The position numbers and the translations under genes were made by a program. A stretch of 48,908 bases of DNA, from positions 1 through 48,908 of the forward strand of contig DASXUF010000004.1 of NCBI GenBank assembly GCA_036504975.1. Direction: 5' to 3'. Numbering within the stretch: position 1 is the stretch's first letter; each line of letters begins with the position of its first letter. The notes beneath the pieces were generated by a model, which ran no database searches, was not told the origin of the DNA, and worked only from the letters and a program-made list of their open reading frames with translations. The DNA is from Candidatus Binatia bacterium (GTDB lineage: Bacteria; Desulfobacterota; Binatia; UBA9968). Shown piece after piece: positions 8,908-17,184 of the stretch.

Positions 8908-10959
8908 TTATCTGCTCTTCAAAGGGCAAACCCCGCCTGCCTTGCGGTACTCGCGGCGCACCGCCTCTTCCAGGTAGGCCGCTGTGACGATGCCTCCGTC
9001 GTTTAGGGCCAACAGCGCGGCATGCAGGGCGGCGTTGCGGATCTGACTGCCGCTCAACGCGCAGCGACAGACGACCTCATTGAGCAGAGACGGGTCAAGG
9101 ACATGATCGGCCGGGAGATGCAGTTGCCAGATGGACCAGCGCTCGGCCACATCCGGTGGGCGAAAATCAATGACCACGTCCATGCGGCGCTGAAATGCGC
9201 TGTCGATGTGCTCGGCGGCATTCGTGGTAACCAGGAGAATGCCGGAGAAGGATTCGATTCGTTGCAGCAGATAATTTGTTTCCAGGTTGGCATACCGGTC
9301 ATTCGCCGTCTGGACGCCCGTGCGTTGCGTGAGCAGCGCGTCGCCCTCATCCAGCAGCAAGATGACATTGAGCTCCTCGGCGCGGGCGAATATCTGGCTC
9401 AAATTCTTTTCGGTCTCGCCGATGTATTTGTTCACTACCGCTGAGAGGTCGAGCCGGTAGAGATCCATTTGCAGGACCGACGCCAGCAAGCGCGCGGCGA
9501 GGGTCTTGCCCGTCCCGCTAGGGCCGCTGAAGAGCACCCGCACGCCGACGTTCAACTGCCCTTCTAGAGGGACGCCCGCTGACGTCTGCAAGCGCTCACG
9601 ATGCCGACAGCGGAGTTCGAGGGTGTGCAGCTCATTCTTCGTTTCCGTACCAACTGCCAAGTGATTCCAGTCGCCACTGACAGGAACAGGAGCAGCCAAT
9701 GTTTCCAGCACCTGCCGATTCAGCGTACGGCTGGCCTGTTGTACGTCCGCAAGTGTTATCGTTTCGCGTTCGGCCAGTGCAGCATATGAACGGGCGAGCC
9801 TCGCGGCGCGGCGAATGTTGCCGCTGGTCATGCGCACCTGTCCGCTTATTTGATCCAGGTCGGTGATAGTATTCGCGCCAAAGTCGGCTATCCAATGCAA
9901 ACGGCGCGCGTCCGTGTCAGGAATTTCGAGTGTCACAGTGAGCGCACACTCAGCGCCCGGACCGCATAGTCCTCCTTGCTGACCGAGCACGACCACCAAT
10001 GGGTCGCCGTCCTTGGTTACGGGTGGCAGCTCGGCAGTCTCCCCTGGCGCGAGATCCAGGACGACAACCGGCAGCGCGTGCAACAGGGCCGCCAGCGGTC
10101 GGATCAGCCGCCACCGCCCATCGTCGCCCTTTCCCAATCCGTTGATCTCGAGCATCCCGAGCCCAAGCCCGCGCGCGACCGCCCCCGCGACAGTCCGCCG
10201 GCCGTTATGCTGTGGACCGCGGATCACCAACGCCCGCGCGTCGCCCGACGCGAGCAGCGCCGACACTGTTGTCAATGACTGCCGCAGTGCGTCAGGCAGG
10301 ATCAGTTCGTCATGCGTGGCCAACTGCTCGGGCGGGCGATAGTGTGCCCACGGCGTGATCTCCTCGCGCACCTCACCCCGCATTGCGTCCCACAGCGGCC
10401 CTGGGACCTGCAGCGCCCACTCAAGGCGCGGGGCATCGGGGTTAACGACCTGTAAAAGGCCGAGTTCTTGCAGCTGGCGGAGCTTGTCGCGCGACTCGGT
10501 GCCGCCATCCGCATCGGGCCACCAAGCGCTGAGCAATCCCAGGGTCGGACGATGCTGGCTTGGCGCCGCTTGCATCGCATCAAACAGCAGACCGAAACGA
10601 GCGTCTTCTTCGATCAACCCGATGGTTAGGAGCAGTGTGGCCGTCGCATTACTGATGCCGGACGCCTCGCTCAAGGCACGCAACGGAAGATGTTCACGAG
10701 CTCGGGCTTCCCACTCTTGAAGCCACGTATACCAATGAGACTCGGCTTCCTCCAATGACAGATCCTCGAGTCCAAGTCCGACCAGCTCGTTGTTATATCC
10801 GGCGAGAAATGGGAACTGTTCGACAACTTTCTCGAAAGAGCCGTGGACACGGCACAGGCAGGTGATGAGGCGCAACACTGCTCCATAGAAAAACAATTTG
10901 AAATGCGTCGCAGGCAGTGGTGGTAGTTGACCGAACGGATTGTTTCGGATTGCAGCCAT
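8908..10959 (-). CDS. AAA+ ATPase of the injection system (Pvc15/Afp15-like)
   Basis: 683 residues. The C-terminal AAA+ module is canonical: Walker A GPSGTGKT at 479-486, Walker B VILLLDEGDA at 532-541, and sensor 1 LLVTTNAAEHIDSAF with the Arg-rich FQRRMD following. An earlier region (about 240-330) looks like a degenerate AAA fold with GPQHNGRRT at the Walker A position, so the protein may have two nucleotide-binding modules, one inactive. The N-terminal 230 residues are helical and lack a known domain. Nearly all eCIS loci encode an ATPase of this type; it is needed for particle assembly or cargo handling in PVC/Afp, although its exact step is debated. The gene sits 9 bases after the conserved unknown protein and 2 bases before the eCIS_core gene. 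Confidence 0.9.
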   Translation of the reverse strand: MAAIRNNPFGQLPPLPATHFKLFFYGAVLRLITCLCRVHGSFEKVVEQFPFLAGYNNELVGLGLEDLSLEEAESHWYTWLQEWEARAREHLPLRALSEASGISNATATLLLTIGLIEEDARFGLLFDAMQAAPSQHRPTLGLLSAWWPDADGGTESRDKLRQLQELGLLQVVNPDAPRLEWALQVPGPLWDAMRGEVREEITPWAHYRPPEQLATHDELILPDALRQSLTTVSALLASGDARALVIRGPQHNGRRTVAGAVARGLGLGMLEINGLGKGDDGRWRLIRPLAALLHALPVVVLDLAPGETAELPPVTKDGDPLVVVLGQQGGLCGPGAECALTVTLEIPDTDARRLHWIADFGANTITDLDQISGQVRMTSGNIRRAARLARSYAALAERETITLADVQQASRTLNRQVLETLAAPVPVSGDWNHLAVGTETKNELHTLELRCRHRERLQTSAGVPLEGQLNVGVRVLFSGPSGTGKTLAARLLASVLQMDLYRLDLSAVVNKYIGETEKNLSQIFARAEELNVILLLDEGDALLTQRTGVQTANDRYANLETNYLLQRIESFSGILLVTTNAAEHIDSAFQRRMDVVIDFRPPDVAERWSIWQLHLPADHVLDPSLLNEVVCRCALSGSQIRNAALHAALLALNDGGIVTAAYLEEAVRREYRKAGGVCPLKSR

Positions 10960-10968
10960 AGATTTAGT

Positions 10969-12993
10969 TCATTCAAAGTGAAACGCGATGAATCGTCCGG
11001 TCGCCGGGACCCAACCCGGGTCCCGGTCCAGACCGGCCAGCCGAATCTCGATCGGCAGCTCATCCAGGGCGAAGAAAACATCCAGGCGAGTCCCGCTCAC
11101 CAGCACGCGCGCGTGGTGCTCGCACAGCGCTCGCCGCAGCTCGCCGGGATCTCTCAGAACAAGTGCGCGGTTCAATCGAGCGCGCACATAAGGCATCAGA
11201 CAACGGAGCCACCGCTCCTGGGGCAGGATGTCGCCGATGGCACCGGGGAACGCGCTGCGCTGGAACTCGAAAGCGGCGATGCCCGGGTAGTCTTGCGTCT
11301 CGCGTACGAGTTGTTGCATAGGATCTCCAGCGTCTAGCGGGAGGTCGAGGATCAAAAACTGCTCAGGATGTTTCACCCGAAGTCGTCCGGGATCCGTGGT
11401 CCATTGCCAAATACTTTCTTCAGAAAATGGCGCCAGCCACTCAGCGGGCAAGCGCCACCTATCTGGCGGGTCGAAGGCTTCGCCTGGCGCCTCGTGCTCG
11501 TCGCGGCCCGCCAATCGCGCGAGAAGCGGCCACGCCGGGTCGGCTTCGATGCTCTTGCCGACCAGTTCCCGACCGACCAGAGCAACAAAATCCCACAGCG
11601 GAAGAGGGATCGCAGGTTGTAGGGGACTCGTAAAGTCGCCGTAGAAATTCAAGAAGAGCCCGAGATTGACGAGATAGAAAACGCCTCCAAATGCCGTCTC
11701 GATACACGTTCCACCCGTTCTCATGATCTCACCAGCCGGATCGATAACGGAAAACGGTGACCCAGGGGGTGAAGCCGGCTTTGGCGACTCGTCGCTCTGC
11801 GAGTCTTGAGCGGTTTCTAAAGGTGACGTAGCCTCCAACTGGATGGACGGGACCGCTTGATGTCCCGAGTGTACTCCTGGATCGGCCGGTACGGACTCGG
11901 CGCGCGAGAGCTGTTCCCGTCCGTCAGGTGTGGAAACTATCATGGCGGCGGGATTTTCTTCGGGCGTTTTTCTCGTCGACCTTGCTGCAGACGTGTGTAG
12001 TGCAACGTTGAGATGGAGCCGCGAGCCCTCGGTCCCTTGGTCGGGCTGCGTTGGCGGCGAGGTAGCCGCATGGGTCGTTAGCGCTCCGGCATTCAGCGTG
12101 CCAGTTGAATCACGCAAGCGCTCTGCTCGATGCCATCGCAGGACGGTGCGCGCGAATAATGGCGCGCGCACCATCGCCGACGCGCGCGCAAGCATCAACC
12201 CTATGCCAAGCAAACATCGCTCCACCATAATAAGGCTGGGGTCCAATGCTTCGGGAGCCCACTCTGTAAACGGAGGCTGACTCGCTGGCGGCGAGACCTC
12301 GACAGAAACGACGCGCGCGGCAGGGCCGGCCGGCGGGCACTCAATGAGGGCCGCCTTGGCCGGAGCCTGCGCGTCGAGCATCAAGGGATCCTTCAGCCAC
12401 GCAAGCTCGACCAGAGCGAAGCGCTCAATGATTTCGCGCAGCAGAGCGCGCGCTCGCGCTTCACCAATCGCTCGCACAAACCTCGCCGCCAGCCGCCTTT
12501 TCGCCAGATGTGCAAGCGCCGCGGGAACGCTTTCGATCGACTCAAGCCATTCGCGAATCACCGCGCTCGAGATGTCGGTCGAGCGAAACAGGCTCTTCCA
12601 CCACCAGCGGGTGATTGCGGTTCCGTCGCACCAATCGGCGGCCAAGCACGCGAGCAGCTCGGCGCGATCGGCGAAGAACACCGCCTCGGCATTCGCCGGG
12701 ACCGGCTCGGCAGCGGGACGCGCCGCCCGTCTCAGTACTTGCTCGACGGCGGCGGCAACCGCGCGCCCCCACTCGAGCGCTATGGAAGCGCGGCCGTCTT
12801 CGGTCTGCATCAAACCCGGCTTCGGATCGCGCAGCTGTCGAATAAAAGCAATCGCCGATGGAGGTAAAAAAGACGGCTGCAGCTCTATGGCGGACAACGC
12901 ACGATCGAAGGGCATGCGGAGCGAAAGCGCATCGCGCGGGCCGCCGCGCACCCGAAGCTTTACAACGTACGTATCCTTTTGCTCGGCGATCAA
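10969..12993 (-). CDS. uncharacterised eCIS-associated protein, 674 aa
   Basis: The frame starts at a TTG at 12993, overlapping the stop of the 37-codon ORF upstream (TTGA); I find no ATG that keeps the N-terminus KLRVRGGPRDALSLRM. Residues 1-280 are mostly helical with a striking RWWWKSLF near 130. Residues about 310-420 are low-complexity Ser/Thr/Pro-rich and probably disordered. Residues about 425-674 are a second globular part containing GGTCIETAFGGVFYLVNLGL and ending with LDVFFALDELPIEIRLAGLD and DPGWVPATGR. I recognise the C-terminal signature as recurring next to eCIS AAA+ ATPases, but no function is assigned. Position between fibre-like genes and the ATPase suggests an assembly or cargo-loading factor; that is inference. 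Confidence 0.7.
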   Translation of the reverse strand: MIAEQKDTYVVKLRVRGGPRDALSLRMPFDRALSAIELQPSFLPPSAIAFIRQLRDPKPGLMQTEDGRASIALEWGRAVAAAVEQVLRRAARPAAEPVPANAEAVFFADRAELLACLAADWCDGTAITRWWWKSLFRSTDISSAVIREWLESIESVPAALAHLAKRRLAARFVRAIGEARARALLREIIERFALVELAWLKDPLMLDAQAPAKAALIECPPAGPAARVVSVEVSPPASQPPFTEWAPEALDPSLIMVERCLLGIGLMLARASAMVRAPLFARTVLRWHRAERLRDSTGTLNAGALTTHAATSPPTQPDQGTEGSRLHLNVALHTSAARSTRKTPEENPAAMIVSTPDGREQLSRAESVPADPGVHSGHQAVPSIQLEATSPLETAQDSQSDESPKPASPPGSPFSVIDPAGEIMRTGGTCIETAFGGVFYLVNLGLFLNFYGDFTSPLQPAIPLPLWDFVALVGRELVGKSIEADPAWPLLARLAGRDEHEAPGEAFDPPDRWRLPAEWLAPFSEESIWQWTTDPGRLRVKHPEQFLILDLPLDAGDPMQQLVRETQDYPGIAAFEFQRSAFPGAIGDILPQERWLRCLMPYVRARLNRALVLRDPGELRRALCEHHARVLVSGTRLDVFFALDELPIEIRLAGLDRDPGWVPATGRFIAFHFE

Positions 12994-13103
12994 TCCGTCT
13001 GCCCTCGCCGGCGGCGCTCCCGCGCGCGATATCCGCCAAAACGTTGCGCCGCGCTCCCATGCAGCGCGCGCGGTTGATCATGTCCGGGGCGGAGCGTCAT
13101 CAT
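12990..13103 (-). CDS. possible 37-codon translationally coupled micro-ORF
   Basis: A short frame begins at ATG 13103 (or ATG 13100) and overlaps the stop of the upstream gene as ATGA. It ends at a TGA that overlaps the TTG start of the next gene. The peptide is Arg-rich at its C-terminus (ARERRRRGQ). Such double overlap would let ribosomes pass from the upstream gene to the TTG-started downstream gene, so the ORF may act as a coupler and not as a functional protein. It may also be fortuitous in GC-rich DNA. No homology is claimed. Confidence 0.3.
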   Translation of the reverse strand: MMTLRPGHDQPRALHGSAAQRFGGYRARERRRRGQTD

Positions 13104-13945
13104 ATCTCCCGACAAACGATCTGAATGGAGCTGATCTGGGCGACCGCCGCCGCCTCGGCATTGACCAGGCTTGCTCGGACTAGGTACTTGTAGTTGTCGT
13201 TGTCCACGCGGCGGAAATCCGCCTCGAGGGCCACCGCGGTCAACTCCGCCGCAGTGCCCCCGGCGCCTGTTCCTGCCGCAGCCGCGGAAACGTCCACTGC
13301 CCCGGTTTCTTCAAATGGATTGGCCGCTTCTCTCAGCGGCACGTTGATGAACTGAATGGACGTCTGAGCCGGGTCCGAGATCCGTTGCCGTAACAGCGAG
13401 ACGTTGAACTGTTCAATCGTCCCCGTTCGTCTCCCTCTGACGATCATGCTCTCGATGCGAGACCCGTCAGGAAGCTGCACGGCAAACCAGCCCCTCGCGT
13501 TTGCACGCGCGCCCTCCGCGGCAGCAGGCTTGCTCGCAATACCCTCATCGAGGAGCCATTCGGGATTGTTGACGTGCCTGAGAAAGTTCGGAGCGAAGGT
13601 GAGTGTGTTGGTCGGAGAGATTGCGCCAACCCCAAGCCGCTCGGCTATTGCCAGAACCGCGGCGCGCAAGCTGTTATGAAAGTCGGGTATAATGACCTGC
13701 CCATCGTTCGCTATCGGAATGGAGGCCATCAGCGGGCGAATATCCACCGGTTGCGCGGCGGGCGCAGTAGGAGGCGGAGGTTCCGGCGCAGGGCCAAATC
13801 CTCCCGGCGGCCTCGGAGGCAGAATGATCCTGCCAGGTTCACGAATGATATCCTCGAAGAAGATCCTCGCCCGTTCGGTTCGATCTATGGTGATTCTTTC
13901 CGTTGCAGCCTCTCGTACGCCGGCCAGGACCCGTCTGTCAGCCAT
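13100..13945 (-). CDS. uncharacterised eCIS structural/accessory protein, 281 aa
   Basis: Start chosen at ATG 13945, which has a good AAGGAG ribosome-binding site and lies 14 bases after the previous stop; a longer frame to 13996 overlaps the previous gene and lacks these signals. Residues 1-42 are charged, residues about 42-65 are a Pro-rich linker (LPPRPPGG and APEPPPPTA). The body from 70 onward is alpha/beta with IPDFHNSLRAAVLAIAERLGV. An Ala/Gly-rich stretch at about 215-235 precedes the last segment, FRRVDNDNYKYLVRASL and QISSIQIVCREI. I do not recognise a family. It belongs to the block of baseplate or fibre-type genes, so a structural or accessory role in the particle is likely. Confidence 0.6.
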   Translation of the reverse strand: MADRRVLAGVREAATERITIDRTERARIFFEDIIREPGRIILPPRPPGGFGPAPEPPPPTAPAAQPVDIRPLMASIPIANDGQVIIPDFHNSLRAAVLAIAERLGVGAISPTNTLTFAPNFLRHVNNPEWLLDEGIASKPAAAEGARANARGWFAVQLPDGSRIESMIVRGRRTGTIEQFNVSLLRQRISDPAQTSIQFINVPLREAANPFEETGAVDVSAAAAGTGAGGTAAELTAVALEADFRRVDNDNYKYLVRASLVNAEAAAVAQISSIQIVCREI

Positions 13946-13959
13946 ATTAATCTCCTTCC

Positions 13960-15222
13960 TTAGAGGACCATGTTTGCGAATCGGCCCAGAGCCCAAGCCG
14001 CGCGGCCAAAGCGCGAGACGCCGCGGTAACCCAGCGTATGCTTGGCGAACACCAGTACCGGTTGTACGCTCTCGCCTGTTTCCACCGCCAGGACGTTTTC
14101 CCAGATCGCATAGAGTTGAATTCGCTCGCGGGCGGCTCCGATCGGCTCGTGATAGAGCGATTCCTGGAGCAAGCCCCGCAGCGAATCGGCGTCAAGCATC
14201 GCCACCTCGCTCGACCCGCGCTCGCCGAAGAACACGATCGGATTGAAGCCGAGGGGCGCGTTGGGGCTGGCCATCGGAAGCAGCCCTGCGGCGGGCAAGA
14301 ACCCAAACCGCCGCGCCGCGACGACCGAGCCGAGGTTGGACTCATCGACTCTCAGGTCTTCGATTTGATCCTCGAACTGCAGCAGCATAGCTTCGGCCTC
14401 GCTCAGGCGCCTGCGGCTGATCAACCCGGGCCAGTCCGGACTGATATGCACGTCGGTCACTTTGCGGCGAACGCTCCACAGGTCTATGAAGCGAATCCCT
14501 CCAGTCGCGGTCCAAAACAGGACCGCGAGCGGCATCTCGCAATCGGTCAATCGGTTGGGCCGAAGCCCGTCCAGCAAACCATACGTCTCGAGCGGCGGGC
14601 CGAATGGATCGGCGAGCGCGGCCTGAGTCTCGGCGATGCCGAAGCAATAGAACGCCACCCGGTTCCGAAGGCGCAGCGCATCGTTCAGCTCGTCTGGAGT
14701 GAAATCGAGTTGAATCAGACGAAACTGCACGCCCTCGACCAGGTACTTCGTGTTGCACTCCGCCGCCGCGTTCTGCAACCCGCTCACCGGCGCCCGACCT
14801 TCCCGGCCCTGCGCGGGCGAAACCGTCAACAGATACACGCCGGAACCGGTCACGTACGCTCCCGCTTGAAGCGGTGTGCACGTATCGAATGCCGCGGCGT
14901 CTGCAGCGGCAACCGCCGTGCCTTGCGGACGCACGAGCGAGAGGTCGACCGCCGTCGGAAGCTTCAAGACATCGCCGTTGCGATTGATCGCCAACCCGGG
15001 CTGAACCGTCACAATCGCGCTCAAGCCTGCTTGGGGCGCCTTCGACACTTCGAACCCGTAAGCGACCCCTTCACCGATTGCCCGACCCAGGTGACGCCGC
15101 GCCTCGCGGCTCGCGCTCTGTTCCCGGCTCAAGTCTTCAGCGGAAAGCAATCGGCCGTTGAAGAAGTTTGCCGAGCGAATGCCCCCGTCCAGTATCGGTC
15201 TCAGCAGTTCCGACGTCCTCAT
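13960..15222 (-). CDS. eCIS baseplate/fibre-associated protein, paralogous N-terminal domain with the preceding fibre gene
   Basis: 420 residues, ATG 15222, with GGGGAG 9 bases upstream. The N-terminus (NFFNGRLLSAEDLSREQ, then AIGEGVAYGFEV and VQPGLAINRNGDVLKLP) lines up with the N-terminus of the 624-residue neighbour (NYNLGMVLGADDFNQE, then GLRVSI and VEPGVALSPQGQLIRVP). The two genes therefore share a duplicated domain. The remainder carries a beta-rich part and ends with VLVFAKHTLGYRGVSRFGR. The shared domain is probably a particle-attachment module and the divergent C-termini may carry different functions. No enzyme motif is seen. The gene lies between the fibre gene and the 281-residue protein with short gaps. 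Confidence 0.65.
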   Translation of the reverse strand: MRTSELLRPILDGGIRSANFFNGRLLSAEDLSREQSASREARRHLGRAIGEGVAYGFEVSKAPQAGLSAIVTVQPGLAINRNGDVLKLPTAVDLSLVRPQGTAVAAADAAAFDTCTPLQAGAYVTGSGVYLLTVSPAQGREGRAPVSGLQNAAAECNTKYLVEGVQFRLIQLDFTPDELNDALRLRNRVAFYCFGIAETQAALADPFGPPLETYGLLDGLRPNRLTDCEMPLAVLFWTATGGIRFIDLWSVRRKVTDVHISPDWPGLISRRRLSEAEAMLLQFEDQIEDLRVDESNLGSVVAARRFGFLPAAGLLPMASPNAPLGFNPIVFFGERGSSEVAMLDADSLRGLLQESLYHEPIGAARERIQLYAIWENVLAVETGESVQPVLVFAKHTLGYRGVSRFGRAAWALGRFANMVL

Positions 15223-15247
15223 AAGCGTGTGCTCCCCGTTGGCTGCG

Positions 15248-17122
15248 CTATCGTTCGAAGCGGCTAACTTCGATCATCAACTCAAGCCGTGCAAGCTCCT
15301 CGCGATTTATCGTTTCGGCTCCCCGCGTGATCCGCAACTGAAAGCCACCGGTCTGTAGAAACCGGATGAAGGATATCGCCAACGTTTCAAGCCCTTCGAC
15401 GAGTACGGGCAGTACCTTCACCACGTACTGAAAACTGCCGTCGGGTACTCTGCCGTCCTCGAATGCCACCGTAACCTGGCTGTTGCCCGTCACCTTCGCG
15501 ACCAGACCGTTGTACACCGGCGGGCGCGCCGTGCCATCGCACTTCACGATCCCGGCGGCCACGATCGCGTACCTGGGCAGTCCGGCCGGGCGCTCGACGG
15601 CGTCCGCGCGGGCTGCGGCCGCGGGAATCTCGGCCTGCCATTGATTGGCCCTGAACGTTAGCACCTGTCCGTCCGCGGGCGTTCCGACGACGCGCTGGTT
15701 GCGAATCGCGACGACAGTCGTCGCGCCTACCGTGCCGGTTACATCTCCGGCAATGTTGTGGGCGCCCGGGTCGGCCCTATGCGCCGGTATCGGATCGGGA
15801 GGCGTGCCATGCGTGTGATCGGCTCGGCTGTACGCCGCCAGCGCGCCCGCGTTTCTCGGCTGACCAAACGTTTCCTCGCCGGCCACTGTGTTTGAAGGGC
15901 TGAGCGCCGCAGCAACCGCAGGAATGGCCGTCGGACGCCATTGGCCGTTGCGAAAAGTCAGCACCTCGTCTTGGCGCGGCGGCGTGGGGTCGATGGCGAC
16001 CTGCTGAATCCTCTCCACCCGCGTCGCGGCCGCCGATCCGGTTGCGTCTCCGGCAAGATTGACGACTCCGCCGCCGGATGGCGGCGACATTACAACGTGT
16101 TCGCGCCGGCCGCCGAGCAGCGTCTCTTGCAGCATTCTAAGGTGGACCACGATGGGGCGGCGCTCCTCAGCGACGCGAATCAGATCGGGATGTTCCACCT
16201 GCCAATCGGCTCCGCCGCCCGGCACGATCGCCGGCACGTCGACTTCGGCAAGCAGCAAACACTGTTCGATCGGGACCGTCGGACCGTCGCCATTGCTCGA
16301 ACAACCGTGAGCCCCGGCGAAGAAATCCGGTCTCCACTTCGGCCTGAGCTCAGTCACCCACAAGCGAAACGCCGCATTCAAATAGTCATAAAGCTTGGCG
16401 CTATTGATCACCAGCGAGGCGAGAGGCGAACCGAACATGTAATCTGCCAGCGGAGCGGGACCGGGAGCGGGCGGCGAGGTGAGCAAATGCGCCGCCGACC
16501 GAAGCGTGTCGAGGAAAACCTGGAGCGATGTGCCGGGAGACGTGTCGCTCACTTCGATCTGACGCAGCCACGCGACGAAATCCCGCACCGCGTCCTCTTC
16601 GCGCTGTCCCGGCGGGTCGAGCATCAACTCGAGCCGGAAGTCGTCCACCAGTCGCGACGGCAGCATGATGTCGTCTTCGCTACGGCAAGGCTCGCCTGGA
16701 ATCGGCACCTTTTCCGACGGGCACTCGCGATACCAGAGCACCACGTAGGCCTTCACGGTCGACGGGGGCGAAGCGAGACGGGTCAACAATTTTTTCTTCG
16801 TCGTGTCGAGCTTCAACCAGTCATTTAAGTAGGCGCACTGGGCGCTGGGCACTCGAATCAACTGGCCTTGCGGGCTCAGCGCGACCCCGGGCTCGACCAT
16901 CACCCGAGGTCCCTTACCGTCGCTTTCAATAGAGACTCGCAATCCCGACACCGTGCCATAGCCGACAAGGTCGCGCGCCATCCATTGATCGTGCCCCGCA
17001 AGATAGGCGAACTCTTGATTGAAGTCGTCGGCCCCCAGCACCATGCCGAGGTTGTAATTGACGTGCCGGGTCGGGTCGGGCGCCGCCGTCGGCGTCGCCA
17101 CGCGTGTTGTAAAAGTGCTCAT
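15248..17122 (-). CDS. tail-fibre-like protein with baseplate-attachment domain
   Basis: 624 residues from ATG 17122 (GGAG 7 bases upstream); the frame is open further upstream but that part overlaps the previous gene. Residues about 15-90 are the domain shared with the next gene. Residues about 350-505 hold two copies of a fibre-type repeat: NLAGDATG...VLTFRNGQWRPTAIPA and NIAGDVTG...VLTFRANQWQAEIPA. Between them, at about residue 435, is SRADHTHGTP, a His-x-His motif that in phage tail fibres can bind a metal ion on the trimer axis. The last 100 residues are beta-rich with a helical end (EELARLELMIEVSRFER). I infer a trimeric receptor-binding or baseplate-fixed fibre (Pvc13-like role). Confidence 0.7.
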   Translation of the reverse strand: MSTFTTRVATPTAAPDPTRHVNYNLGMVLGADDFNQEFAYLAGHDQWMARDLVGYGTVSGLRVSIESDGKGPRVMVEPGVALSPQGQLIRVPSAQCAYLNDWLKLDTTKKKLLTRLASPPSTVKAYVVLWYRECPSEKVPIPGEPCRSEDDIMLPSRLVDDFRLELMLDPPGQREEDAVRDFVAWLRQIEVSDTSPGTSLQVFLDTLRSAAHLLTSPPAPGPAPLADYMFGSPLASLVINSAKLYDYLNAAFRLWVTELRPKWRPDFFAGAHGCSSNGDGPTVPIEQCLLLAEVDVPAIVPGGGADWQVEHPDLIRVAEERRPIVVHLRMLQETLLGGRREHVVMSPPSGGGVVNLAGDATGSAAATRVERIQQVAIDPTPPRQDEVLTFRNGQWRPTAIPAVAAALSPSNTVAGEETFGQPRNAGALAAYSRADHTHGTPPDPIPAHRADPGAHNIAGDVTGTVGATTVVAIRNQRVVGTPADGQVLTFRANQWQAEIPAAAARADAVERPAGLPRYAIVAAGIVKCDGTARPPVYNGLVAKVTGNSQVTVAFEDGRVPDGSFQYVVKVLPVLVEGLETLAISFIRFLQTGGFQLRITRGAETINREELARLELMIEVSRFER

Positions 17123-17184
17123 CGCATTCTCCAAACTTCTGTTGGTTCGCCATCCGAGCGGGGTTGCGGCCCCGCTCTTCGCGC

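Noticed and set aside
14038-15267. 409-codon plus-strand frame opposite the 420-residue eCIS gene
   Set aside because: High-GC mirror frame: Arg/Gln-rich, no domain character, no ribosome-binding site, fully inside a gene with clear family features.
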